Positions 46,601-55,481 are shown, numbered from the stretch's first letter. The stretch: DNA of 64,000 nucleotides from Hymenobacter sp. BT188 (GCF_014333585.1 NZ_JACSCW010000006.1:186001-250000); one strand, 5' to 3'. The notes: generated by a model not told the origin, from the letters alone. Program-made: numbers and translations.

Positions 46601-47347
46601 AGCGAAAACCTGCTCACCGCCCGCGCGGTAGTCGGTTTCTGGCCCGCGAATACCGTTGGTTACGACACTATTGAGGTCTATGCCGACGATACGCGCGAGC
46701 AGGTAATGACGGAGTTTTTCACCTTGCGTCAGCAGGGCGAAAAAGGCCCCCGCATCCCGAACCTCGCCTTCTCTGACTTTTTGGCCCCCAAAGAATCAGG
46801 CCGCCAGGACTACATTGGTGGTTTCGCCGTGACGGCGGGCTTGGGTATTGAAAAGCTTATCGAAAAGTTTGAGGCTGACCACGACGACTACTCCAGCATC
46901 ATGATTAAGGCGTTGGCCGACCGCCTGGCTGAGGCCTTTGCGGAGCGTCTGCACCAGCGCGTGCGGGAAGAGTTCTGGGGCTATTCAGCCGACGAGAAGC
47001 TGACCAAGGAAGAGCTGATTCAGGAGAAGTATCGCGGCGTGCGGCCCGCGCCCGGCTACCCCGGCTGCCCTGACCACACGGAGAAAATCACACTGTTTCA
47101 ACTGCTTGATGCGGACCAGCAAACGGGTATCATCCTCACCGAAAACCTGGCGATGTACCCGGCATCGTCGGTGAGCGGCCTTTACTACGCGCATCCCGAT
47201 TCGCGCTACTTTGGCTTAGGCAAAATAGCCCGCGACCAGGTAGAAGACATTGCTCAGCGCAAAAATATGCCGATTGCGGAGCTCGAACGCTGGCTTTCCC
47301 CCAACCTCAATTATAACCCCACCAGCGTACCCGTAACGGCGCTGTAA
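43634..47347 (+). CDS. metH: Cobalamin-dependent methionine synthase
   Basis: A 1237-residue full-length enzyme. The homocysteine domain (residues about 10-330) has VLDGAMGTMIQ, SVGLNCALG and the zinc GGCCGTTP; the folate domain (about 350-620) has NVGERCNVTGSRAF; the B12 domain (about 660-905) has GDVHDIGKNIVGV with the lower-ligand His near residue 760; the reactivation domain (about 925-1220) has RVREEFWGY, RPAPGYPGCPDH and YFGLGKI. It methylates homocysteine using methyl-tetrahydrofolate. The SAM riboswitch controls it; metF, its folate supplier, lies 244 bases downstream. No G6 word falls inside this 3.7-kb gene. Confidence 0.98.
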   Translation: MKTTRPASPLYDILQQRILVLDGAMGTMIQRHPLTEEDFRGARFADHPKPLRGNNDLLSLTRPDIISGIHAEYFAAGADMVETNTFSGTTIAQADYGLEYLAYELNYESARLAREVADEFTAREPHKPRFVAGAIGPTNRTASLSPDVNRPGFRAVTFDELATAYLEQVRGLVEGGSDTLLIETIFDTLNAKAALYAVQKYFDEGGKVVPVMISGTITDASGRTLSGQTVEAFWNSISHLPLLSVGLNCALGADQLHVYVKELSRIADVHVSAYPNAGLPNAFGGYDESAQEFAAVVENYLKEGIVTVAGGCCGTTPQHIAELAKLAEKYQPRQLPEVPKATRLAGLEPFGITPNSLFVNVGERCNVTGSRAFARLIRTGAYEQALQVARDQVEGGAQVLDVNMDEGMLDSEQAMTTFLNLIASEPDISRVPVMIDSSKWSVLEAGLKCVQGKSIVNSISLKEGEEVFKERAHTVRQYGAAMVVMAFDENGQADSLERRIEICKRSYDILVKEVGFPAEDVIFDPNILTVGTGMEEHRNYALDFIEAVRWIKANLPGALTSGGVSNISFSYRGNDVVREAMHTSFLYHAIRAGLDMGIVNPSQLGVYDEIPKDLLELVEDVLLNRRPDATERLVDFAETVKQKDKVEVVADAWRSLPVAERLQHALVRGITEFIDEDTEEVRQQVGRPLEVIEGPLMAGMNVVGDLFGAGKMFLPQVVKSARVMKKAVAYLEPFLLADKQGSERQTAGKILLATVKGDVHDIGKNIVGVVLACNNFDIVDLGVMVPLERILDEAEKQNVDVIGLSGLITPSLDEMVYVAQEMEKRGLKTPLLIGGATTSRLHAAVKVAPNYSGPMVHVHDASRSVGVAASLLGSSAETYAKTVSDEYAALRADYATRQREKNYLTIEAARENQFKADWEITPITKPTFLGTKVLDNYPLAELADYIDWTPFFHTWELKGRYPRILEDENLGEAATKLFADAQAMLQKVISENLLTARAVVGFWPANTVGYDTIEVYADDTREQVMTEFFTLRQQGEKGPRIPNLAFSDFLAPKESGRQDYIGGFAVTAGLGIEKLIEKFEADHDDYSSIMIKALADRLAEAFAERLHQRVREEFWGYSADEKLTKEELIQEKYRGVRPAPGYPGCPDHTEKITLFQLLDADQQTGIILTENLAMYPASSVSGLYYAHPDSRYFGLGKIARDQVEDIAQRKNMPIAELERWLSPNLNYNPTSVPVTAL

Positions 47348-47354
47348 GCACAAC

Positions 47355-47547
47355 AAGCTCCCCTCCTCAGCTGAGGAGGGGACGCTTTGGCGAAGCCGAA
47401 GCTGGGGTGGTTGAGGGCGTTGTTTAGTTGAGTAATCTGCTATTTTTAATAGACGCTATTCTACAATTAAACAACACCAGCAACAAGTCAACCACCCCCG
47501 TTTTCGCAAAGCGAAAACATCCCCTCCTCAGCTGAGGAGGGGAGCTT
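47355..47547. repeat. MITE-like element with 28-bp terminal inverted repeats
   Basis: Both ends carry AAGCTCCCCTCCTCAGCTGAG-type palindromes that match perfectly as 28-base terminal repeats. Inner TGGTTGA/TCAACCA repeats and GTTTTCGC/GCGAAAAC arms follow. CTCCTCAGCTGAGGAG-type elements with a TGGTTGA motif resemble a repeat seen widely in Bacteroidota genomes. It occupies most of the metH-metF gap, so it may insulate the two genes or their shared transcript. Confidence 0.85.
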
Positions 47548-47590
47548 ATTTACTAACACTACTCTCACTAGCCTACTGCTGGTGTTCTAT

Positions 47591-48547
47591 ATGAAAGTAA
47601 CTGACCACCTGATTAAAGCCGACGGCAAAACGCTGTTTTCCTTCGAGGTTTTGCCCCCCAGAAAGGGCGAGAACATCCAGAACCTGTTCAGCAACATAGA
47701 GCCGCTGATGGAGTTCAAGCCGCCCTTTATTGACGTGACTTACCATCGCGAGGAATATGTATACCGCAAGCAGCCGAACGGCTTTCTGGAGCGCAAAACC
47801 GTACGCAAGCGGCCCGGCACGGTCGGTATTTGTGCGGCTATCAAAAACCGTTTCGATGTAGATACGGTGCCTCATCTGACGTGCGGTGGCTTCTCCAAGG
47901 AGGAAACCGAAAACGCCCTGATTGACCTGCACTTTTTGGGTATCGATAACGTGTTGGCTTTGCGCGGCGACCCGATAAAGTCGGAGTCTCACTTTATCCC
48001 GGAGCCCGACGGCCACGCTTACGCCAGCGACCTTATTGAGCAGGTAGCGTGCATGAACCAAGGGCGTTATCTGGATGAGGAGCAGGAGGATACGTTTCCG
48101 ACCAACTTCTGCATCGGCACGGCCGGCTATCCGGAAAAGCACTTTGAGGCGCCCAACTATGGTTCTGATATTCGTTTTTTGAAGCAGAAGATGGACCGTG
48201 GCGCTGAGTACATTGTCACGCAAATGTTCTTTGACAACGAACAGTTTTTTGCCTTTGAAAAGCGGTGCCGGGCGGCGGGCATTACGGCGCCTATTATTCC
48301 GGGCTTAAAGCCGATGACCACCAAAAGCCAGCTCACGATGCTGCCGCGCACTTTCTTCCTCAACATTCCGGAAGAGTTGGCCGAGGCCGTGAGCCAGTGC
48401 CGCGACAATGAGGACGCGCGTCGCATCGGTATCGAGTGGTGCATCAATCAGAGCCGCGAGCTGATGGCCCACGGTGTGCCTTGTCTGCACTATTATTCTA
48501 TGGGCAAGTCTGAGTCGATTCGGCGCGTGGCCAAGGAGCTGTTTTAA
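47591..48547 (+). CDS. metF: 5,10-methylenetetrahydrofolate reductase
   Basis: A 318-residue FAD-dependent TIM-barrel enzyme: FSFEVLPPRKGENI (catalytic Glu in FEVLPP), VDVTYHREEYVY, HLTCGG, LALRGDP (ALRGDP motif) and YIVTQMFFDNEQFF, followed by IPGLKPMTTKSQL. It makes the methyl donor for MetH. The ATG at 47591 was chosen over a GTG at 47582. The codons for LPPR include a G6 word (47654). A strong terminator follows. Confidence 0.96.
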   Translation: MKVTDHLIKADGKTLFSFEVLPPRKGENIQNLFSNIEPLMEFKPPFIDVTYHREEYVYRKQPNGFLERKTVRKRPGTVGICAAIKNRFDVDTVPHLTCGGFSKEETENALIDLHFLGIDNVLALRGDPIKSESHFIPEPDGHAYASDLIEQVACMNQGRYLDEEQEDTFPTNFCIGTAGYPEKHFEAPNYGSDIRFLKQKMDRGAEYIVTQMFFDNEQFFAFEKRCRAAGITAPIIPGLKPMTTKSQLTMLPRTFFLNIPEELAEAVSQCRDNEDARRIGIEWCINQSRELMAHGVPCLHYYSMGKSESIRRVAKELF

Positions 48548-48565
48548 ATATTTATATCCCGCACG

Positions 48566-48608
48566 AGCAAAAGCCAGCAACTAAGTGAGTTGTTGGCTTT
48601 TGCTTTTA
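48566..48608 (+). terminator. Terminator after metF
   Basis: AGCAAAAGCCAGCAACT and AGTTGTTGGCTTTTGCT (17-base arms, one mismatch) with a five-base loop, then TTTAG. A second small palindrome with a G6 word (48651) follows at about 48644-48670. Confidence 0.8.
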
Positions 48609-48721
48609 GCAAAAGCGTATACATTCGGAGTTACTTTTAGGGTGTAAAAGCCCCCCGGAGAGCTTTTTACAAACGTAGCATCTGTTCCAGCGTACACTTA
48701 TCTCAGCTTTTTCCTTTCGCT

Positions 48722-49198
48722 ATGAATACGCTCGATGATCTGTTTGCCAAGTTGCAAGTGGCAGAGGCGCCAGCGGAAATTGAAGCGTTGCAGAGCGGCA
48801 TCTGGCAGATTTGGCTGACTACTGGCGACCATGCCCTCGATAAGCACCTGGAGGCGGGCATGCGGGCGCTTGCGGCCGGCGACTACACCCGCGCTATTGC
48901 CGATTTCACGTATCTGATTGATACTCGGCCGGAGTTTGCTGAAGGCTGGAACAAGCGCGCTACAGCTTACTACATGCGGGGCGAATACCGCGCTTCCTTG
49001 CTGGATATTGCCGAAACGCTGCGCCGGGAGCCCCGCCATTTTGGGGCGCTTTCTGGTTGGGTTGCGATACTGCGCATGCTGGGCGAAGACCGAAGCGCCC
49101 TGCGCGTGCTGCGCCGCTTAGCCAAAATCTGCCCGCACTTTCCGGGTTTGCAAAGCCAACTGCGCGACCTGCGCGACCGCACCGACGAGGAATACTAG
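48722..49198 (+). CDS. TPR-repeat protein
   Basis: A 158-residue soluble protein with at least two tetratricopeptide repeats (AGMRALAAGDYTRAIADFTYLI, AEGWNKRATAYYMRGEYRASLLDIAETL, ALSGWVAILRMLGEDRSALRVLRRLA). TPR proteins mediate protein contacts; no partner can be assigned. A G6 word with T5 follows (49215). Confidence 0.85.
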   Translation: MNTLDDLFAKLQVAEAPAEIEALQSGIWQIWLTTGDHALDKHLEAGMRALAAGDYTRAIADFTYLIDTRPEFAEGWNKRATAYYMRGEYRASLLDIAETLRREPRHFGALSGWVAILRMLGEDRSALRVLRRLAKICPHFPGLQSQLRDLRDRTDEEY

Positions 49199-49285
49199 GC
49201 GGTCGCGTATTACTGGGGGGCTTTTTCGATTTAGAATGCGACAGGCATGAATATCCAACTGCGCGGTGGTTGCGTACACGCCTGT

Positions 49286-49837
49286 ATGAAATCTACTGCC
49301 ACCTTTCCGCTCAGTTTAGTACCTGCTGCGGGCCTCTCGTTTGCCTGCCTTTTCCTGCTCACTGGCTGCGACACCACGCCCCGCGAGCGGCAGGAAGTTG
49401 TGCGTCAGGAAGCCCGCAAGCTTGATACGCTAGCCGACCGTGCCGGCGACCGCCTCGACCGGGCTAGCGACCGCGCTGCCGACTACACTGCCACTGCCCG
49501 CGCCCGCAACCGTCAGCCGCTGGACCCCGCCGCCGAAGCCACCTTTGCCACTGAGCTACTGGGCACCTACGCGGCTATCGATCAGCTCACTGCGCAAAAT
49601 ATTGAGCCCGCCTACACCCAACTGCTTCGCCAGACGCGCGCCAAGCGCCGCCAGTGGACTCAGCGCGATTGGGATTATGCCACCAGCATTTATCGCCGCC
49701 TAAATGACCGCTTGAAGGCCATTCGCTTGGACGTAATAGGGCGCGACGAGCTGCGTATCCGGGGTCTGCAAGCGGAGTTTGTGGCCATGGAAGCAGGCCG
49801 TGATATCAAGGACTTGGGGCAAGCGGTGAAAGAGTAA
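49286..49837 (+). CDS. Lipoprotein of unknown function, helical
   Basis: A 183-residue protein with a lipobox (FLLTGCDTTPRE), followed by a charged heptad-rich helical region (DTLADRAGDRLDRASDRAADYTATARARN) that may form a coiled coil, and another helical segment ending DLGQAVKE. I recognise no family. The chosen start gives a normal signal; the frame extends 13 codons earlier. Confidence 0.7.
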   Translation: MKSTATFPLSLVPAAGLSFACLFLLTGCDTTPRERQEVVRQEARKLDTLADRAGDRLDRASDRAADYTATARARNRQPLDPAAEATFATELLGTYAAIDQLTAQNIEPAYTQLLRQTRAKRRQWTQRDWDYATSIYRRLNDRLKAIRLDVIGRDELRIRGLQAEFVAMEAGRDIKDLGQAVKE

Positions 49838-49895
49838 TTTCTTGCCGCATCGCTCAGGCAGGCGCGTTTCCTTTTGAGAGGCGTTATAGCTTAAG

Positions 49896-49931
49896 AAAAA
49901 GCCCCCCATGTTGTATATGGGGGGTTTTTTT
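49896..49931. terminator. G-word terminator between lipoprotein and GAF genes
   Basis: AAAAAGCCCCCCAT (49896-49909), loop, ATGGGGGG then T7. The right arm ends GGGGGGT rather than GGGGGGC. Confidence 0.85.
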
Positions 49932-50083
49932 AGTGTATTTTTAATATTCTACTGAAGCCGAGCGCAAAACCGCTGATTTACTGCTGAGCGATGCAATACT
50001 CTAACGCTCGGCTTATGGCTTTGCAGTCATTCACGAGGGTTGATTTAGCTTTTCATTTTGCCCAACTGCCACCTTTATTTCCT

Positions 50084-50575
50084 ATGGCCAGCGCTTCTAC
50101 TCCCGCTTCACCCGTGCTCCTTGATATTGAGCAGTTTAGCTCCCTGCTGGAACGACATGGGATTCATACGGCGCTTCAATACCTGAATAGCCGCACGCCG
50201 CATCGCTACACTGGGGTTTTCCGCTTTGAAGGTGACCAGCTGCGCAATGAGGCCCTCTACGATCGGCGCGACCCCATTAATGTGGTGCACGGCCCCGATG
50301 CTCCTCTAGAAGCCTCTTACTGCATCTTGCTAACCCGGCAGCAGTCGCCCTTAGAAATCACGGACGCCTCCACCGACCCGCGCCTTAGTCATCTGACGAA
50401 TAAGCCCGTATTGTCGTACTGCGGAGTCCTGATTCGGGATAATGCGGGTAAGCCGTTCGGTTCACTTTGCCACTTCGATGTAGAGCGATGCCAGGAGCGC
50501 ACCACCGATTTGCCGCTGATGCAAGCCGCCGCCGATCTGCTGTACAACCATTTGCACCCCACCGATGCTAAGTAA
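50084..50575 (+). CDS. GAF domain protein, first tandem copy
   Basis: A 163-residue single-domain protein: IEQFSSLLERHGIHTALQYLNSRTPHRYTGVFRFE, then YCILLTRQQSPLEITDAS, the core VLSYCGVLIRDNAGKPFGSLCHFD and a helical end. GAF domains bind small molecules or cyclic nucleotides, or act as redox and light sensors. The conserved Cys in YCGV is notable. It is about half identical to the next gene, so the pair arose by tandem duplication. Confidence 0.87.
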   Translation: MASASTPASPVLLDIEQFSSLLERHGIHTALQYLNSRTPHRYTGVFRFEGDQLRNEALYDRRDPINVVHGPDAPLEASYCILLTRQQSPLEITDASTDPRLSHLTNKPVLSYCGVLIRDNAGKPFGSLCHFDVERCQERTTDLPLMQAAADLLYNHLHPTDAK

Positions 50576-50838
50576 TTGCCTATCAAAGCGCGGTCTGTAA
50601 TGTGAAGGAATAACGACTGCACCCCCAATAACAACGACGCATAAAATGTTTCTCAGGGCTTCTGGGGGGCTTTTATGTGTCGTTGTTTATTTAAAGGATT
50701 TGTGCTTGACTGAAAACTGATGGAGTAAACCAGCGTACGTACATCAATCTTCAATACATTGCAGTTTCCCGCGCCTATTAATGCCTTCTGAGGACCTGTC
50801 TTACGCCCCTCTTCCTCCACGACGTCCCCTTCCTGCCT

Positions 50839-51339
50839 ATGTCTACCTTTCCGCCAACGCCGGACTCGTCCATGCTACGCGAAATCGATGAGTTCTGCAC
50901 TGTACTGAACCAGCACGGGGCACATGCGGCGCTCAGATATTTGAACAGTCGCACCCCTCACCGCTACACCGGCGTGTTTCGGTTTGATGGCGACAAGCTT
51001 CGCAGCGAGGTATTATATGACCGGTTTGAACCGAACGTACAACAGGGCGAAGACGCGCCGATGGAGGCCACCTATTGCTCCTTGGTAGGGCGGCAGCAGG
51101 CACCCTTAGAAATCAACGATGCCGCCACGGATTCCCGCGTGAAGGGCCTGGTTGATACGCCCGTTGTATCATATTGCGGGGTACTTATTCGCGATGCGCA
51201 GGGCATCGCCTTTGGTACGCTTTGCCACTACGATATGCAGCGTTGCCAGGAGCGCACCACCGATTTGCCCTTGCTGGAAACGGCCGCGACTCTGCTGTAC
51301 ACCCATTTGTACCCGGTTGGCGCTAAACAACAGTCTTAG
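50839..51339 (+). CDS. GAF domain protein, second tandem copy
   Basis: A 166-residue paralogue of the preceding gene: FCTVLNQHGAHAALRYLNSRTPHRYTGVFRFDGDKL, VVSYCGVLIRDAQGIAFGTLCHYD. The conserved residues match the first copy in spacing, including the YCGV Cys. The 263-base gap before it contains one G6 word with a T-run (50664). It ends three bases before the convergent barrel gene begins. Confidence 0.87.
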   Translation: MSTFPPTPDSSMLREIDEFCTVLNQHGAHAALRYLNSRTPHRYTGVFRFDGDKLRSEVLYDRFEPNVQQGEDAPMEATYCSLVGRQQAPLEINDAATDSRVKGLVDTPVVSYCGVLIRDAQGIAFGTLCHYDMQRCQERTTDLPLLETAATLLYTHLYPVGAKQQS

Positions 51340-52004
51340 AAAGCCAGCGTAGCACGTAGCCGCATGGCGGGACGGTGCATGGTCCTGGTTTCGTGGTAGG
51401 TGGCGCTTAAACTACCGTTGAGGTTATCCTGCTGTCTGGTTTCGTCGCGGACGCGCAGCACGTCGTAGTAGATTTCTGGGCTCAGGTACAGGCTTTTAAA
51501 CACCCTGATTTTGGCCCCCAAGCCGGCATTCAGACCAATGCCATTGGAAGTGCGGGTTTGCGTAACATCCAGACAGCCGCAAAAGCCGCCCGTAAGGTTT
51601 CCAGTGGAGGTATAGCGGCGGTAATAGAAGTCGGTGAAAGCGTACAACCAATCAAATTTTTTCAGCGGCGCATATTGGGCGCCCACCTTTAGCTGTAGCT
51701 CCTTGTCGGTTACTTTGCCTTCCAGGCAATCAGCGCAATAATCATAGCTGGGCTTCACGGTTCCTTGGCTAAAATTGCCCCCCAGTCGTACCCCAAACCG
51801 AGTGGGCGAATAGCGCAAAAACACGCCGGATGCCCACTGAGCCGGATTATTGGCGGGAGAATTATCGTAGCGGTGGCCGTTGCCAGCAGGGTTATAATTT
51901 ACTACTTCAATGCCGGCCTCATACGCTCGCTTCGGCTGGTCTTGCGCGTGGGCAAACAGGGTACAACCCAGCAGGCAGGTGGTTAATATTAACGTTTTCA
52001 GCAT
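51336..52004 (-). CDS. Outer-membrane beta-barrel protein
   Basis: A 222-residue protein with a signal peptide (LTTCLLGCTLFAHAQ) and an alternating-strand pattern (YEAGIEVVNYNPAG, VFLRYSPTRFGVRLGGNF, LQLKVGAQYAPLKKFDWLYAFTDFYYRRYTS, LYLSPEIYYDVLRV), ending in Phe (RATLAF). It resembles small 8-stranded barrels. Its role is unknown. It overlaps the stop region of the second GAF gene by four bases. Confidence 0.8.
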   Translation of the reverse strand: MLKTLILTTCLLGCTLFAHAQDQPKRAYEAGIEVVNYNPAGNGHRYDNSPANNPAQWASGVFLRYSPTRFGVRLGGNFSQGTVKPSYDYCADCLEGKVTDKELQLKVGAQYAPLKKFDWLYAFTDFYYRRYTSTGNLTGGFCGCLDVTQTRTSNGIGLNAGLGAKIRVFKSLYLSPEIYYDVLRVRDETRQQDNLNGSLSATYHETRTMHRPAMRLRATLAF

Positions 52005-52205
52005 AAATACAGGTAGTAATAAGGGGGAGAAGAAACCGGGGTAACGCTGCGCCGTAGCTGCCTCTTACCAAACTGCGTTCAGGAGTTGGACGTGCAATCG
52101 TGGCTATGATGCTTCGTGGCAGATAAATGGTTGCAACGCTCTAAAACCTGACTAGTAACGGCTGGTTCTGCCCCCGCTAAGTCCTTCTCACTCCGACTAC
52201 TCTTC

Positions 52206-53714
52206 ATGGGTATACCCAAACTTTTGCTGCAGCTGCTCCTGCTGCTTCCAGTTACGCCGATGCTGGCGCAAACGCCGCTGATTGAAACGGCCGAAACCGT
52301 CCCCGCCGCCGATCAGTGGCTGCACCCCGGCGACCGGTTGCAAGTACGCCTGAAAGGGCAACCTGGTGCTACCGCCACGTTTCTGGGGGGCAAATCCATG
52401 ACCGAATTGCCCCTCACACTCACCAATGGACAACTGGGCATCTATCAGGGCACGTACGTGGTGCAGCCCGGCGATACCCTCCAGGATCGGCCCATTACTT
52501 TTGAGCTGCTCACCCCAGACAGTGTGCGCACCGTGGCTTTCAGTTTGCATAAGGTTCGTTTTTTAGATCAAAATGCCCCCCAGCTCGCTGTTACGAAGGG
52601 CCCGTTGGCTTACCTGAATTATGGGTTGGGCGAAGACCGCTTGGGTGGGGCCAAAATGGGATACCTCGATTCGTTGGTGGTGCTGCACATCAATGGCAAA
52701 GTGGGCAGTCAGTACCGGGTGCGGCTAGCCGAAAACCAAACCGTTTGGGTACCCGAGAACGGTGTGCGCTTTTTGCCCCCCGGCGGCTTTGTACCTGCCT
52801 CGCTTACCGGCTCCTGGAGCGTTCAGGGCGACTCGCTTTACGACTATGTGCGTGTACCGCTCACCGAGCGCCTGCCCTATCGCTCACAGCTACTCACCGA
52901 GCCCAGCCGACTGGTCATTGATGTATTTGGCGCCACTTCCAACACCAACTGGATAACGCAGCGCGCAGGTTTGCAAGCCCTTGGGGATGTGCACTACGAG
53001 CAGATACAACCTGATGTATTTCGGCTGGTGCTTCATTTGCGTCACCGCCAGAGTTGGGGCTACAGCATTGGCTACCAAAAGAATGTGCTGACCATTCGCG
53101 TAAAACGCCCCCCAGCCAAGATGAGCTTGCGGGGCCTGACCGTAGCCGTCGATGCGGGCCACGGCGGCTCCAGTACGGGCGCGGTAGGGGCGAGCGGGGC
53201 AAGCGAAAAAGATTTAACCCTTGCCATTGCTCAACGCTTGCAGCGTGCGCTTGAGCGCAAAGGAGCCCGCGTGCTTATGACGCGTGCTGCCGACGTGAGC
53301 GTGGACAATGGTGACCGAATTCTACGCCTGCGCCAAGCCAACCCCGATTTGCTGGTGAGTATTCACGTCAATTCCTCCAGCAACAAAACAGTGCGAGGCA
53401 CCAGCACCTACTACCGTTACGTGGCATTTCGGCCCTTATCTACGGCGCTCTACGCTGAAATGCTGGCTACAGGCTTGCCAGGGTTTGGCAACGTGGGCAG
53501 TTTCAACTTCGGCCTGAACGGCCCTACCGAATACCCTAATGCCTTAGTAGAAACAGCCTTCGTCTCGAATCCTGAGGACGAGCGCCTGCTGACCTCGCCT
53601 GCTTTTCAACAGCAAATGGCCGAGCGTATGACCCGCGGGCTCGCAAATTTTCTGCGGGCCAGTCGACAGCCTGGTTTGCGCGGCTGGATGAGCCGCAAGC
53701 CGGCTGAGCAATAG
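52206..53714 (+). CDS. N-acetylmuramoyl-L-alanine amidase (amidase_3)
   Basis: A 502-residue secreted amidase: signal peptide (LLLQLLLLLPVTPMLAQ), an N-terminal beta-rich region with AMIN-like character, then the zinc domain from about residue 305: VAVDAGHGGSS (His), ASEKDLTL (Glu), VSIHVNSS (His) and VETAFVSN (Glu). It cleaves the amide bond between MurNAc and L-Ala in peptidoglycan. Its N-terminal half carries four G6 words (52385, 52576, 52776, 53108). Confidence 0.93.
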   Translation: MGIPKLLLQLLLLLPVTPMLAQTPLIETAETVPAADQWLHPGDRLQVRLKGQPGATATFLGGKSMTELPLTLTNGQLGIYQGTYVVQPGDTLQDRPITFELLTPDSVRTVAFSLHKVRFLDQNAPQLAVTKGPLAYLNYGLGEDRLGGAKMGYLDSLVVLHINGKVGSQYRVRLAENQTVWVPENGVRFLPPGGFVPASLTGSWSVQGDSLYDYVRVPLTERLPYRSQLLTEPSRLVIDVFGATSNTNWITQRAGLQALGDVHYEQIQPDVFRLVLHLRHRQSWGYSIGYQKNVLTIRVKRPPAKMSLRGLTVAVDAGHGGSSTGAVGASGASEKDLTLAIAQRLQRALERKGARVLMTRAADVSVDNGDRILRLRQANPDLLVSIHVNSSSNKTVRGTSTYYRYVAFRPLSTALYAEMLATGLPGFGNVGSFNFGLNGPTEYPNALVETAFVSNPEDERLLTSPAFQQQMAERMTRGLANFLRASRQPGLRGWMSRKPAEQ

Positions 53715-53884
53715 GCTGCGCTTACTAGCTATAGCTGTTTAGCAACATTTATAGCTCTTTGGTTGATAATCTGGCCCAAAAGCTTCTACCTTCCTGATTC
53801 TCAACCCCGGAGGCGCATCATCCGCCGCCTCCCTATCCCAGCACTCTTCCGTTCACCTATTTCCCACCACTCTTTTTTTACTGC

Positions 53885-55288
53885 ATGGCAACCTCTACTT
53901 CATGGCTGGATCGCAGCCGTACCATTGCCGGGCCGGGCTTCAACCGCTGGCTGATCCCGCCCGCGGCCCTCGCCATTCATCTTGCCATTGGGCAGGCCTA
54001 CGCTTTTAGCGTGTTCAAAAAACCCATGGGAGCGCTTATCAGTGGAGACGTGAACGCACCCGCGCCTACCGACTGGACACCCGGTCAGCTGGCTGTTATC
54101 TTTTCCATTGCCATTGTACTTCTGGGGTTATCGGCGGCCGTATTTGGCAAATGGCTCGAACGGGTTGGGCCTCGTAAGGCGATGCTGGCTTCGGCTTTAT
54201 GCTTTAGCGGCGGCTTCTTTATTTCGGCGCTGGGCGTATCCATGCACAACATCTGGCTCGTGTATTTCGGCTATGGCTTTGTGGGCGGCATTGGGCTTGG
54301 TATCGGGTACATCTCGCCGGTAAGCACGCTCATCAAGTGGTTTCCGGATAGACCGGGCGTAGCAACGGGAATGGCCATTATGGGCTTTGGTGGGGGTGCC
54401 ATGATTGGCTCCCCGCTGGCCGTAGCGCTGATGGCTTATTTCAAAGATTCAGCCCCCATGGGTGTAGCCCCTACTATGCTCACGATGGGTGCTATTTACT
54501 TGGTATTCATGATGTTTGGTGTGTTCACCATTCGGGTACCTGCCGAAGGCTGGAAACCAGAAGGCTATGTGCCCAACACCCAGCACTCAACCCTTATTAC
54601 GGCCGCCAACGTGGATGCCGACACTGCTATCAAAACTCCGCAGTTTTGGCTTTTATGGGTAGTATTGCTCACGAATGTGACGGCTGGTATTGGCGTGCTC
54701 GAAACAGCCTCTCCCCTTATTCAGGAAACATTTTCAGATGTCTCGATGGGTGAGGGTTTGGGTGTAACGGCGGCCGCGGCGGCTGGCTTTGTAGGTCTGC
54801 TGAGCTTGTTCAATCTGTTGGGGCGCTTTTTCTGGTCGTCGGCCTCGGATAAGATGGGCCGCAAGCCCACCTACATGATTTACTTTGGCTTGGGTATTCT
54901 ACTCTACGCCTTGGTGCCCACGCTGGCGGCCAATCATTCCCTGGCGTTGTTCGTCATCGTGTGCTGCGTGATTCTGAGTATGTATGGGGGTGGATTTGCT
55001 ACCGTTCCTGCCTACCTGCGCGACTTGTTTGGCACGATGCAAGTAGGAGCTATTCATGGACGCCTATTAACTGCTTGGTCTACGGCTGGTATTCTGGGAC
55101 CTCTGATTGTCAACTACTTACACCAAAATCAAAAGGAAAAGGGTCTAACAGGGGCTGAGGCGTATCAAACGGTATTCTATGTGATGGCCGGTTTGCTGGT
55201 GGTTGGCTTAATTGCCAATATGCTTGTCACTGCCGTGAACGAGAAATATCATTACAAAGAGGAAGCTGCTAAAAAAGTAGCTGCTTAA
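53885..55288 (+). CDS. OFA family MFS transporter (oxalate/formate antiporter-like)
   Basis: A 467-residue, 12-helix protein: AIHLAIGQAYAFSVFKKPMGAL, RVGPRKAMLASALCFSGGFFISALG, VGGIGLGIGYISPVSTLIKWFPDRPGVATGMAIMGFGGG and RFFWSSASDKMGRKPTYMIYF. Members exchange oxalate, formate or other carboxylates. Its tiny partner gene follows after 43 bases. No oxalate or formate enzyme lies nearby, so the substrate is not settled. Confidence 0.88.
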   Translation: MATSTSWLDRSRTIAGPGFNRWLIPPAALAIHLAIGQAYAFSVFKKPMGALISGDVNAPAPTDWTPGQLAVIFSIAIVLLGLSAAVFGKWLERVGPRKAMLASALCFSGGFFISALGVSMHNIWLVYFGYGFVGGIGLGIGYISPVSTLIKWFPDRPGVATGMAIMGFGGGAMIGSPLAVALMAYFKDSAPMGVAPTMLTMGAIYLVFMMFGVFTIRVPAEGWKPEGYVPNTQHSTLITAANVDADTAIKTPQFWLLWVVLLTNVTAGIGVLETASPLIQETFSDVSMGEGLGVTAAAAAGFVGLLSLFNLLGRFFWSSASDKMGRKPTYMIYFGLGILLYALVPTLAANHSLALFVIVCCVILSMYGGGFATVPAYLRDLFGTMQVGAIHGRLLTAWSTAGILGPLIVNYLHQNQKEKGLTGAEAYQTVFYVMAGLLVVGLIANMLVTAVNEKYHYKEEAAKKVAA

Positions 55289-55331
55289 TACTCGGCCTGG
55301 TTCCTGTATTCAATCGTTAAAAATCTTCCAC

Positions 55332-55481
55332 ATGGAAAACCGAATAAATCCTACTGTTCCAGATGCCGGCAATGCGCCTTCCTCAGGTTTGAAAACCGCT
55401 TTAGCCTGGCTTTATGTTGGCGTGCCTCTCGCCTGGGGCGTCTCCCAAACGTTTATTAAGGCACTGGACTTGTTCAAATAA
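55332..55481 (+). CDS. MFS transporter small subunit
   Basis: A 49-residue protein with one membrane helix (TALAWLYVGVPLAWGVSQTFI) that begins MENRINPTVPDAGN and ends KALDLFK. Small single-helix partners next to OFA transporters are a known arrangement. It is too short for common gene finders, so it may be missing from automatic annotation. Confidence 0.78.
   Translation: MENRINPTVPDAGNAPSSGLKTALAWLYVGVPLAWGVSQTFIKALDLFK

Noticed and set aside
47573..48223. 216-codon frame on the minus strand opposite metF
   Set aside because: It covers metF, which has all its motifs. Long antisense frames are common in G+C-rich genes.
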